64,000 nt of DNA from Escarpia spicata (taxonomy: Eukaryota; Annelida; Polychaeta; Sabellida; Siboglinidae): assembly GCA_963995525.1 (NCBI GenBank), contig OZ023206.1:3529350-3593349 (forward strand), written 5' to 3'. The translations under genes and the position numbers were made by a program. This document shows positions 43,901 through 48,452 of the stretch, one piece after another. Each line of letters starts with the position of its first letter. The stretch's first letter is position 1. The notes beneath the pieces were generated by a model, which was given only the letters and a program-made list of their open reading frames with translations, ran no database searches and had not been told where the DNA came from.

Positions 43901-44084
43901 TCCAGTGTCGGCGGTACCGATGCAGCATGTCACTCGGATCCCGCGCCGAATGCGTTCCATGTCGATGGAGGAGTACGACAAACCCAAGCTGCGGTCACGC
44001 TCCATGTCAGGGGGCTCAGACACCATCAGTCCCCTCTCCACAAGTCCCCCACCAGTCCCCATGCTCGACGTCCCCGCTGAATAA
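1916..44084 (+). CDS. NDRG: NDRG family protein (N-myc downstream-regulated gene-like), 13 coding exons, 369 aa
   Basis: Coding exons: 1916-1939, 8249-8338, 20093-20150, 21655-21772, 23760-23822, 24427-24487, 27371-27457, 28092-28169, 36845-36960, 39651-39686, 40417-40564, 41293-41344, 43906-44084. The total is 1110 nt. Every junction is AG/GT with matching phase, and there is one stop (TAA). Family marks: VVILTVHDLGCD (45-57, the NDRG 'HDIG' strand), LWVHVQIPGQ (about 78-87), MSQLGEELIRVLDEL (103-117), GEGAGAHILGWFA (126-138), MNPSAEAYLVLHRFG, CPVLLVAGKK and PDKLAESFQYFLQGLG. NDRG proteins have an alpha/beta-hydrolase fold without catalysis. Here the nucleophile elbow reads G-E-G-A-G, with no serine, which fits. 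Family roles are cytoplasmic (stress, differentiation, trafficking); the role here is not inferable. The C-terminal tail has two RxRSMS motifs. A few alternative start exons are possible. Length is typical of the family (about 340-395). Confidence 0.94.
2326..2390. repeat. Three copies of a near-palindrome ggtgttataaacacc
   Basis: The motif ggtgttataaacacc (arms GGTGTT/AACACC around ATA) occurs three times in about 65 bp. The third copy has ggtatt. No gene is associated. Confidence 0.7.
6423..6698 (-). mobile_element. tRNA-derived SINE, copy A
   Basis: Minus-oriented copy of the SINE family also seen at 27.7, 33.2, 51.0 and 55.1 kb. A perfect Pol III box B (GGTTCGAATCC on the minus strand, 6628-6638) lies in the tRNA-like head. 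The conserved body (gtacctgg-like block, ccaccactgtcta, atgctgcaattaatgcg) and tail (gttcaattgaacaccatctcgaca region) follow. Confidence 0.85.
6735..6777. repeat. Perfect 20-bp inverted repeat, 3-nt loop
   Basis: Positions 6735-6754 and 6758-6777 are exact reverse complements (actatgattatgattacttt and its complement) around the loop cac. Related gtaatc/gattac palindromic pieces continue to about 7200 (for example 6994-7009), suggesting an old foldback/MITE-like segment. Confidence 0.8.
7918..7995 (+). repeat. Short tandem repeat, 20-bp unit
   Basis: Unit cacctgtagttttgtctctt is repeated about four times with decay; nothing is coded. Confidence 0.75.
8249..8338 (+). CDS. NDRG: NDRG-like gene, coding exon 2
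   Basis: Encodes residues 9-38, phase 0 to 0, with acceptor tctctcag and donor gtaaga. ITRQEIDCGSIGKIQVTIQ corresponds to the first beta strands before the HDIG block of NDRG proteins. Confidence 0.9.
9026..9058. repeat. Perfect 13-bp hairpin, 7-nt loop
   Basis: tcccataaaccta (9026-9038) and taggtttatggga (9046-9058) are exact reverse complements around ttttctc. It stands alone in the intron; no transposon end was identified around it. Confidence 0.85.
9475..9518 (+). repeat. 9-bp microsatellite-like repeat (atagcaaat)
   Basis: About 4.5 copies of atagcaaat/atagtaaat. The open frames here reflect the repeat only. Confidence 0.8.
12005..12435 (+). repeat. 29-bp minisatellite, about 15 copies
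   Basis: Core unit cactggtgacaacatcatc + acatcacagc, with copies shortened to cactggtgacaaggtcatcacag. It is intronic and non-coding. Confidence 0.9.
13029..13877 (+). repeat. 33-bp minisatellite, about 25 copies, in frame with hAT pseudogene
   Basis: Unit gacaaggatcaagtggccca + tactaagagagac. In one plus frame it reads an 11-residue repeat (DKDQVAHTKRD). From 13498 this frame runs without a stop into the degraded hAT-like coding sequence (AKTKAVDNDQ...RRTFQDKWLQ, stop at 14017-14019). Two 34-bp variants (gaccgacaagg) shift the frame near 13118 and 13485. Because the unit is a multiple of three, other frames are also open; those are not genes. Confidence 0.9.
13878..16184 (+). pseudogene. 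hAT-type transposase remnant (ZNF862-like)
   Basis: Broken transposase read across several frames. The zinc-finger segment is at about 14045-14165 (MFCAVCQDQ, then SNFQTSTLSRHVNSSDHQ). The DUF4371/RNase H-like part is at 14297-14866 (NAHCIAHHQLALCYHF, KVRWLPSAI). Next come 14894-15133 (KKLTTYTFTVTTYLVMDVLP, LVFQKKDLDIAVV) and the hAT C-terminal dimerisation block at about 15600-15755 (GGFSVQNSLTVPLRNQLSA, TFEFGRAVAL). Stops at 14017, 14866 and 15134 and frameshifts inactivate it. A probable 3' terminal sequence ends at 16184 (its complement starts CAGGGTTC, a hAT-like terminus); no matching 5' end was found. The domain order matches ZNF862-like proteins and their parent hAT elements; which of the two it came from is not decidable. 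Confidence 0.85.
16812..16962 (+). repeat. 23-bp G/T-rich minisatellite, about 6 copies
   Basis: Unit ggtgggtgtggaggggttgtc + ca. The plus strand is guanine-rich. Confidence 0.85.
18700..19240 (+). mobile_element. LINE reverse-transcriptase fragment
   Basis: The frame 18746-19231 holds a decayed RT palm: YGDDLSNVLNNAGTGCH, then MFHADDACLIAPSPSSLQAL (the [Y/F]ADD box, here HADD) and LLNICGHFGIENDIEYNP, then the thumb (VFVEKMKYLEVVICNDPDDE). The element is truncated on both sides. The YADDxxLIAPS...LQ.LL type resembles jockey/Rex-like RTs and is not the family at 58 kb. Confidence 0.8.
20093..20150 (+). CDS. NDRG: NDRG-like gene, coding exon 3
   Basis: Encodes residues 39-57 plus one base. 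GNPTNNQVVILTVHDLGCD is the best NDRG signature in the protein (family form GNRPVILTYHDIG). Acceptor tctttctttcag, donor gtgagt. Confidence 0.95.
20240..20398 (+). repeat. 30-bp minisatellite, about 5-6 copies
   Basis: Unit cagtgatcctatattttgag + tcatttccat, diverged. It lies in NDRG intron 3, about 90 bp downstream of exon 3. Confidence 0.85.
20858..21197 (+). repeat. 43-bp minisatellite, about 8 near-identical copies
   Basis: Unit begins catccacctgttgacacagt and ends catgagaatgccc; copies are essentially identical, implying recent expansion. In NDRG intron 3. Confidence 0.95.
21655..21772 (+). CDS. NDRG: NDRG-like gene, coding exon 4
   Basis: Encodes residues 58-96 (phase 1 to 2), including LWVHVQIPGQARDAPDLPS, which matches the family's VHVDAPG...GAP...P block. 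Donor gtaagt. Confidence 0.95.
23434..23606 (+). mobile_element. Decayed fragment of the 58-kb LINE family
   Basis: Nucleotide similarity to 60725-60898 of the intact LINE: tgctgacatgaaagtttctg, then gcagaaatataatgtacaag, then tacaagcatggagaccatat. It has many indels and stops. It sits in NDRG intron 4, just before exon 5. Confidence 0.8.
23760..23822 (+). CDS. NDRG: NDRG-like gene, coding exon 5
   Basis: Encodes residues 97-117 plus two bases. YSFPSMSQLGEELIRVLDEL matches the family's YPSLDQLAEMIPCVL helix. Acceptor tctgtttcag, donor gtaagt. Confidence 0.94.
24427..24487 (+). CDS. NDRG: NDRG-like gene, coding exon 6 (elbow exon)
   Basis: Encodes residues 118-138, KIKQVVCFGEGAGAHILGWF and one further Ala. 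The elbow G-E-G-A-G replaces the G-x-S-x-G of active hydrolases, as in NDRG proteins generally. Acceptor tgtgctgcag, donor gtgagt. Confidence 0.95.
24694..25110 (+). repeat. Dispersed repeat with palindromic start, internal duplication
   Basis: It begins near agtcctttggccaaaggtcc (14-bp palindrome cctttggccaaagg) followed by ggtccaagggactattgcc. Inside, the block 'ctgttcagcagct...gcatag...atcttagg...gaaatctgtatttgattgaa...aagggc' occurs twice (about 24775-24890 and 24938-25045). A further piece (gaaatctgtatttgattgaa) is at 25622-25650. Similar 'ttggccaaaggtcca' repeats are common in marine invertebrate genomes; the class is not known to me. Confidence 0.65.
25640..26030 (-). mobile_element. 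LINE reverse-transcriptase fragment
   Basis: Minus-strand decayed RT: KKKAFDLVDRSSLWSKIISC, GINGNVLKVVYN, AKSCINQGQAVSAFFSCDVE, VWQGENLCPLLFAIYLNNFE, then a broken LLYADD box near 25655. Block order is that of an invertebrate LINE of the 'VRQGENLSPLLFAIYLNDL' kind. Stops and frameshifts inactivate it. In NDRG intron 6. Confidence 0.85.
27371..27457 (+). CDS. NDRG: NDRG-like gene, coding exon 7
   Basis: Encodes residues 139-167, phase 0 to 0. VDRVMGVCLIHC is the strand after the elbow (family VEGLVLIN). Acceptor ctcctgcag, donor gtcagg. Confidence 0.93.
27728..28030 (+). mobile_element. tRNA-derived SINE, copy B
   Basis: Plus-oriented member. The head has a box-A-like tggcatggtggatagaac, then gactcggaatcgagagattc, though box B is decayed. 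The body carries gaatgagtacctggctttag, acagtggtggatg, then attgcaacatggctgaatgc and the tail ttgaacaggtctgccgggag. It ends about 60 bp before NDRG exon 8. Confidence 0.85.
28092..28169 (+). CDS. NDRG: NDRG-like gene, coding exon 8 (cap helices)
   Basis: Encodes residues 168-193 (MISWKFNTIGMNPSAEAYLV and LHRFGS), similar to invertebrate NDRG3-like cap-domain sequence. Phase 0 to 0; donor gtgaga. A SINE copy ends about 60 bp upstream. Confidence 0.92.
28170..29590. other. NDRG intron 8, proximal part
   Basis: No recognisable coding or repeat structure beyond short AT-rich runs. Confidence 0.4.
29596..31030 (+). repeat. 22-bp minisatellite, about 64 copies
   Basis: Unit gttgaaactcttccagtgga + ca. 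Deletion variants (missing 'ca' or 'gga') create about 20-bp units, so long minus frames of a VSTVHWKSFNCPLEEFQL type arise. These are repeat artefacts, open because the variants keep avoiding stops. In NDRG intron 8. Confidence 0.95.
31622..32101 (+). repeat. 18/36-bp minisatellite interrupted by a transposon
   Basis: Two 18-bp variants alternate (gtgtgtcagtattactgg and tgtcagtaataccatggt), giving a 36-bp higher-order unit. The array stops at 32101 where a 1566-bp element is inserted and resumes at 33668. Confidence 0.93.
32102..33667. mobile_element. Non-autonomous hAT-like DNA transposon inserted in the 18-bp array
   Basis: It starts CAGTGTTTCCCCTGG (32102-32116) and ends with the exact complement CCAGGGGAAACACTG (33653-33667), a perfect 15-bp terminal inverted repeat of hAT style. 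It is flanked by the direct repeat agtaa (32097-32101 and 33668-33672). Minisatellite sequence lies on both sides, so the empty site can be read directly. The 1566-bp interior has no transposase; subterminal 'gccgcctcgcc' motifs repeat near the left end. A SINE fragment is nested at 33160-33276. The five-base target duplication is shorter than the usual eight of hAT, so the superfamily is provisional. Confidence 0.88.
33160..33276 (+). mobile_element. tRNA-derived SINE, copy C (tail only)
   Basis: Only the 3' third is present: ctggatgcttcccagagaag, ctgaacaggtctgccaggga, ending gctatataagaac. Nested within the hAT-like element. Confidence 0.8.
33668..33775 (+). repeat. Distal, diverged part of the 18-bp minisatellite
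   Basis: agtaataccatg, then variants such as cagtaatgccat and cggtaatgcca. It continues the array at 31622-32101 on the far side of the inserted element, with more divergence than the proximal part. Confidence 0.85.
33776..35385. other. NDRG intron 8, unannotated stretch
   Basis: Nothing recognisable; a short direct repeat ttttgtaagttaatt occurs twice near 34872-34906. Confidence 0.4.
35390..35705 (+). repeat. 52/54-bp minisatellite, about 6 copies
   Basis: Unit gggacacttgctggtgtgtc + agggaaatagtttcccctgt + gatacagacact. Spacings of 52, 54 and 54 bp arise from cttgc/cttttgc variants. It contains an internal palindrome gggaaatagtttccc. Confidence 0.92.
36764..36807 (-). promoter_or_regulatory. 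Two tandem CTCF-like motifs
   Basis: The complement of 36764-36779 reads ACACCAGGGGGCGCTA, one base from the classical bilaterian CTCF core CCACCAGGGGGCGCTA. The complement of 36794-36807 reads CCACCAGGGGGTGC. Both have the same orientation, start 28 bp apart, and lie 40-80 bp upstream of NDRG exon 9. The match is to a motif only; binding is unproven, and the two may simply be a short local duplication. Confidence 0.45.
36845..36960 (+). CDS. NDRG: NDRG-like gene, coding exon 9
   Basis: Encodes residues 194-231 plus two bases. The sequence is lysine-rich and helical (LNKAKDKEQVKAAIENYQSV), corresponding to the cap/linker region of NDRG. Acceptor tggtgtttcag, donor gtaagt. Confidence 0.92.
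37118..37410. mobile_element. MITE, family 1, older copy
   Basis: About 290 bp with terminal inverted repeats related to the copy at 46631. Left end ttagggatcatctcagaatg (partly duplicated), then gatgtccgatatcagacaaa; right end tctgatatcagacatcgatg + ttctgacatgatt. The C-rich centre (ccccccaccccccatccccc) and 'aaagtttgtaaaca' also match. In NDRG intron 9, directly before the 53-bp array. Confidence 0.82.
37425..39240 (+). repeat. 53-bp minisatellite, about 34 copies, with 9-unit higher-order repeat
   Basis: Unit attatacaatattgtagtaa + cttccttgtctcctcatacg + gcgggagtacaac. It contains the palindrome tacaatattgta. Unit variants (ggtgag, acaatat, gcacag, cagtatt) recur in the same order 477 bp apart (37576 and 38053 for the ggtgag variant), which is 9 x 53. 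In NDRG intron 9. Confidence 0.95.
39651..39686 (+). CDS. NDRG: NDRG-like gene, coding exon 10 (36-nt microexon)
   Basis: Encodes KRSNLSDRLKKL, residues 232-243, phase 2 to 2. It corresponds to the R-R-D-L stretch before the CPVMLVVG strand in the family. Acceptor tttttttcag, donor gtaagt. Because the length is a multiple of three, skipping would keep the frame. Confidence 0.9.
39716..39757 (+). repeat. Microsatellite (cacagaca)n
   Basis: About five copies of an 8-bp unit, 30 bp downstream of NDRG exon 10. Confidence 0.9.
40146..40429 (+). repeat. 44-bp array made from the NDRG exon 11 splice acceptor (mirage minisatellite)
   Basis: The motif ccagATGCC(T/A)TGTGCTG recurs at spacings 44, 44, 44, 44, 45 and 46 bp (the cag at 40147, 40191, 40235, 40279, 40323, 40368, 40414). 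The seventh occurrence is the genuine acceptor and start of exon 11 (tgccag|ATGCCCTGTGCTG). Each unit therefore carries a pyrimidine-rich tract (tttgcctcctgccag) plus about 13 nt of exon, followed by taatttcatcaagttg. Six pseudo-acceptors precede the real one. Confidence 0.93.
40417..40564 (+). CDS. NDRG: NDRG-like gene, coding exon 11
   Basis: Encodes residues 244-293, starting TCPVLLVAGKKSVFNQTTK (family CPVMLVVGD...) and ending IANILEEA. Its acceptor and first about 13 nt are the last unit of a 44-bp tandem array that lies immediately upstream (see repeat at 40146-40429). Confidence 0.95.
41293..41344 (+). CDS. NDRG: NDRG-like gene, coding exon 12
   Basis: Encodes residues 294-310, PDKLAESFQYFLQGLGV, matching the near-invariant family block P-G-K-L-x-E-A-F-K-Y-F-L-Q-G-M-G. 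Donor gtaagt. A 1.7-kb 20-bp array begins about 110 bp downstream. Confidence 0.96.
41455..43170 (+). repeat. 20-bp minisatellite, about 85 copies, zoned
   Basis: Unit tagtgcccaccacgacatgc. Zones of sequence variants follow one another: cggtgcccac (about 41519-41600), tagtg (41690-42590), tagcgcccac (42605-43010), then tagtg again to the end. Two 24-bp units (tagctagtg) mark the zone change near 42565-42590. In NDRG intron 12. Open plus frames at 41117-41723 are repeat artefacts. Confidence 0.95.
43334..43860 (+). repeat. 12-bp (gattatggtggt) array framed by a direct duplication
   Basis: 43392-43790 is a GGT/GAT-rich array. On either side lies a copy of the same sequence: 'aaatttggcaccaagatgta' at 43337 and 'aaatttggcattaagatgca' at 43792, both followed by aaattgt, gaggaaaac and a CA-rich stretch. 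It ends about 45 bp before NDRG exon 13. Confidence 0.85.
43906..44084 (+). CDS. NDRG: NDRG-like gene, terminal coding exon 13
   Basis: Encodes residues 311-369 and the TAA stop. The tail is disordered, basic and Ser/Pro-rich. It has RMRSMS (325-330) and RSRSMS (340-345), each fitting RxRxxS, the AGC-kinase consensus. NDRG1/2 tails are phosphorylated by SGK1/Akt at similar motifs. Acceptor tgtctccag. Confidence 0.93.
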
Positions 44085-44254
44085 ATGCTCCCTCCACCCT
44101 GTGGGGGTGCGACCTTTCACCCCCCAAATCTCGCATCAAATGCTGTGTCACGGACAGTTTGCGTGTGACACGGAGCTCTCCAGTAGGGAGGTAGTAATGT
44201 GTACTGTAGCTACCAGACAGACTGCTGTGTTTATTTCGCAACACAAACTCTTGG

Positions 44255-44337
44255 GCCTGGTACTGACATCTCGTGCCCGGTACCGACATCTCGGGCCTGG
44301 TACCGACATCTCGGGCCCGGTACGGACATTGGGCTGG
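44255..44337 (+). repeat. 22-bp repeat, 4 copies, in NDRG 3' UTR region
   Basis: Unit gggcctggtaccgacatctc with single-base changes; it contains the KpnI-like palindrome ggtacc. Confidence 0.85.
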
Positions 44338-44626
44338 CGAATCATGCAGGGGAATACAAATGTTTATTTTTGCGACAATGCAGCCAAGAAACAAACATTA
44401 CGGTCGAGAGTCCTGTAGTATTTTTGTAGTTTCTGTTCTGCTAGATATGTCCGTTGACCAAGCTACGACATTGTGTGTGTCTTCGATGTGTGGTTCTGCT
44501 GTAACTGTACAATACCTCGTTTTACAGCAACTCTCGTGTGCACGGCTGCTGGTGTTGATTTAATTGTTGATTTCACCACAAAACTCAGGCTTCAAAGTGG
44601 TTGGAAAACTGCTCAGAATGCACAGA

Positions 44627-44632
44627 AATAAA
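44627..44632 (+). terminator. NDRG: Candidate poly(A) signal AATAAA of the NDRG-like gene
   Basis: AATAAA lies 543 bp after the stop codon. Another hexamer overlaps the stop itself (44080-44085) and one lies at 45602. The choice is not decidable without transcripts. Confidence 0.35.
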
Positions 44633-45862
44633 CACAAGTAAACTATGGAGGAAGGAACATTTGGAGATCTTCGTGAACATCAAAGTCTAAGTTAAATGAT
44701 CAGTCAGTTTTCGTTTACATTTGAGAAACAGCTATCTGAAAAAGTATGATATCAAGAGGGTGCAGGTATACCATTTATTTCCCTAAGACTTAAACAAAAA
44801 CAACCGTTGATGGAACCACATATTTTTAATTAACAACAGTCTGGATGCATATTTTAATTAACATATACATAAATTTAAATATACATGATCATAGTAACTG
44901 GGCATTTTACAATCTTGTAGTTCTTTATAATATTTTGCTTAACCACTGATCAACTTTTTTAAATTGCTCCATCGCCAAAAAATCAGGCTTTCACCATATC
45001 AGTTGGGGTGTTTCCCTTGTGTGAGTTTGTGATGCACCTGGAAAGATAGAACCATCAATCAGGGAAGATATTGTAAACCTCGTCTTTTCTTCAGTTAGCT
45101 GTGTGTCTTATTAATAAACAAAATCGTAAAATAATCTGACCAATTCAGCAATTGTAACACTTGCATTTAATTAATTAATGGTTGCTGTGTTGAACAATAT
45201 ATGGACATTTTATTGGCCGAGTTATATCATTTTATTACTGTATAGATACAAGTGTTTTGCTTCTGGTAAATCGGGCAACTAACTACAACTAACCAACTAC
45301 CTGGTGATCAACATCTGAACTAGGCTCCACCTGGTGATCAAAACCATAACCAGGCAATTACAGTCCTGTTGATGATAGGACAGCGTCTTAATTAACTCTG
45401 AGTACACTGGAAGTAATCACAACCTGACATCTTGATTGAGTATTTAGGTTTGTTGTCACAGTAGTTGTGTGCGTGCGTCACATTCATTTGGGTGTTTGTT
45501 GATTATTTAACACTATATTATTATAGTGTATAGTTTGCTAGATTATAGTGTAAATTTTGAAGGAATTGTACTATGTTGATTGGAATGCACTATTGATGGG
45601 AAATAAAGAGATTTATCCCAACACCATTTGTATTGATTTACTCCTCTTTGTGAGGGTTCACACATAAGGCAGACACCAAGGAACGCCAATGTTGCCTGTC
45701 GGTTATTTGTTATTAAACTTCTTACGTGTTGGTTGGTATTGTGCAGTTGGGGCCAGTAGCTAACTTTATTGTTAGGCGAATAAAGTACCAGTGATTTTGA
45801 TATGACGTCCTCTTTCTAGGATTTCTTGTACGTTGAAAAAAGTTATGAATAGGGAAATGGGT

Positions 45863-46037
45863 GTACAGTGTAACCACGTTTTATGATCACCAGTAATGCA
45901 GCCACCTTGCAATTAAGGTCACCCGGGGATAGTGCCAAATTATCTTCACACAGAGTAAAGCATATTATGATATTAGTCCCACTGTTATTCACTTTTGTTC
46001 AGACCCAAGGGTGACCTTAATAGCAAGGTTCCACTCC
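45863..46037. mobile_element. MITE, family 2 (mariner/pogo-like ends), copy 1
   Basis: Left arm tacagtgtaaccacgtttta ... ccaccttgcaattaaggtca; right arm gtgaccttaatagcaaggtt + ccact. The arms pair as inverted repeats around about 85 bp. The same family is at 52855-52952. Ends of the TACAGTG...CACTGTA kind suggest Tc1/mariner or pogo mobilisation. Confidence 0.78.
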
Positions 46038-46630
46038 GACAAATCAATATATCTGAAGTCCACAACACTTATGTGAGTCAGATGCTTATTTTTGTTAGCT
46101 GACATGTGGGCGTGTCACAGAGCTGTGTGGCAAAATATGAACGAGATCTAGTTCCAAAAATGACACCAGGTGGCAGTGCTGCAGATTCTCAACATGGCAC
46201 TGGGCAGCATCACACTTAGGGAAAAACTTCCAGAAAATAACATCTTATACACGACACTGACACTGAGAAGACTAACCTCGCGGATTCTATGGACGTTCTG
46301 CGCCATCCGCACGTGCATGTGAATAACCAGTATCAAATGCGCGAAAGTAAACCTGTTTGTATTAATGTTTTTTAAAATGACAAATATACATGAGATTGAT
46401 AGGTCAGTTTGTCGGACTTCATAGCATTGGTGTAGCTGAGGGAATGTTCCCCCTTGTTAAGATAAAATCTTGTTTTTGAACACATCTAGCAAGGAGATTA
46501 TCCTGTTGATTCTTTTGAAAACAAAATAGTGGAATCTGATGAAAATTCAACAAGTCGGTGGCGTGGCAAGCGATAAGATGTGCCGTTGAGGTACAACCTC
46601 TATCACTTTGCATACAGCGTAAACAAACAT

Positions 46631-46903
46631 TAAGGGATCATCTCAGAACGATGATGTCCGATATCAGACAAAATTACTTTCATCTGTCTTCAGCCCCCCC
46701 ACATTCGCTCGGACAAAAGTTTGTAAACAGTGATACGATGATAAAAATATTAACATTATCGGTCAGAAGTGTAAAATATCAATGTCCGATGCCAGACAAA
46801 ACGGCTTCAGACCTCCACCTCCCCCTCCACCTCCCCTTCCCCCAAACGGGGAAAGTAATTTAATCTGATATCGGACATCGATCTTCTGAGATGATCCCTA
46901 ACA
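46631..46903. mobile_element. MITE, family 1, well-preserved copy
   Basis: 273 bp with about 48-bp inverted ends. Left: agggatcatctcagaacgat, gatgtccgatatcagac, aaaattacttt. Right (complement): agggatcatctcagaagatc, gatgtccgatatcagat, taaattacttt. The centre is C-rich. The older sister copy is at 37118. Confidence 0.87.
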
Positions 46904-47394
46904 AGTTGGCTGTGAGAACCTAATTATGATCTCTCCCCAATTAGCACCTGGGTGTGACTTGAATATGCTATTTATTATGGAAAACAACAGAGCTGTACCG
47001 TAAGATGTCAACTGTCTGCTCGAGACAAACACACACAGTGAGAAGCGCACAACATCAACCAAAAGACAACCACGCAGTAAGGTCTACTACAACACTTGTA
47101 TCTCAGCCACTTTTAACCGTCCTCGCAAGACATGGGGTGGTCGTTGACAACGCTACCACTGGCAGACGTCCTGTTCAGTGTACAAAAGCTTGCTGTACTT
47201 TGTCCCAATTGCTGTCTGCCAGTCGTGATTGTGGCTGTGGGAAAATGTCACTGTCCACACCCCATATCAAAGGGCTGTTCCAGGAAATCCCAATAATTAT
47301 CCAGCAGACATTCTCACAAGGGCAGCAGTGTGTCTCCAACTACCGTATTCATTCTGTTAAGCATACAGTGTTCTGAATAAATATTTGACGTGAA

Positions 47395-47530
47395 AATATG
47401 TAAAATTTTCGTTCCAATAAGTGTACATGGGTGCACTTTACAGTGTACACACTTTTTCTTTGGCTCCTAGGGTTGCGGGGTAAAACCAGCAGACGTGACT
47501 AGCAAGCGATTTATGCATCCACATTACATA
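47395..47530 (+). repeat. Dispersed repeat, copy 1
   Basis: Shares 'atatgtaaaat', 'gttccaataagtgtaca', 'gggtg', then 'cagcagacgtgact' and 'agcgatttat' with 57770-57890. Unclassified family; two copies in this window. Confidence 0.65.
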
Positions 47531-47700
47531 TACAATATTATTTGAGCAAAAAGACACTGGAAAACTGTAGTCTGATAATTTAGATGGACCTTTCAATAGT
47601 TTGTATCACTGAGCTTTGAGTCTGGTGTGACATTAGTAAAAATTAAATAACTGACGGATTCAGCAGTCAAGGTTGGCATTACAGATCAGATGCTGCTAAA

Positions 47701-47714
47701 GGGGGGGGGGGGGG
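47701..47714 (+). repeat. Run of 14 G
   Basis: Uninterrupted G14 on the plus strand; a mutational hotspot and possible G-quadruplex/assembly-error site. Confidence 0.95.
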
Positions 47715-48264
47715 TATACACTAATTAGGACATATGCAGTTAATAGAACAAATAGAGTAATTACTTCCCAAACATTACTTGTAACATCAGCCACAATTGG
47801 CCCAAACCTAAATTGGCCAAATTTAAAAGGCAACAAGATGATTGGATAATAAGCCCAGCCTTATTTCCTTGTCTCAACAATGCTATGATTATATATGTCG
47901 TCTTTGCATACTAATTTAGCAGTATGTCCATAATTCATTAACAACTGAATAATAACATAAACATAAAATATTAAAAAACAATATTCACATGTATAGCATA
48001 AAAACCTATTGAAAAATGTTGATCATTCAGATGCTCATGTTTTGCCGGTATCTAAGAGGATTTGCCAAAATATTAGACGTTAACAATAACTTTTTGTTGG
48101 TACTGTATATAGTGTCACATTCTCCTGTAGTCTCTGACGGCATCCCAGGATGCTATAAAACATTAGACTTGAACAAAGAACACATTGTCTACCCCCTGGA
48201 TGATAAACGAAACAAGCAGTCAATATACAGCCGCCCTTGATGGGTCCCGGCCTTCCCAGCGCAC

Positions 48265-48452
48265 TTAAAGAGGCATGTTAGCTTTGCGCAGGTTAATCTC
48301 GACGATTATGTTCATGACATCTCTGATGATACACCGCATCAGCTCCGTGTCGATCGCACATGACACGTGCGTGTAGACAGTCTTATCTTTTGGTTGTCGC
48401 CGTGTGAACTGGTCCTTAATGAAGGTGAGAGCCTCGCTGACAGTGTCACTGC
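48265..48452 (-). CDS. Gα-like gene, terminal coding exon 7
   Basis: Residues 328-389 and TAA: TVYTHVSCAIDTELMRCIIR, ending NLRKANMPL. SCAID is the TCAT-like base-binding motif. The receptor-contacting C-terminus lacks the Cys that pertussis toxin modifies in Gαi/o. Acceptor ttgtttcag. Confidence 0.94.

Larger units (their letters stand above)
44085..48264. other. Intergenic space between the convergent NDRG and Gα genes
   Basis: Holds the NDRG 3' UTR, the small repeats and MITEs listed separately, and the Gα 3' UTR. The longest open frame (47005-47376) matches no family I recognise and shows no splice or codon support, so it is not annotated. Confidence 0.5.

Noticed and set aside
47005..47376. 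123-residue open frame in the intergenic region
   Set aside because: No recognisable domain or splice context; length is within chance expectation.
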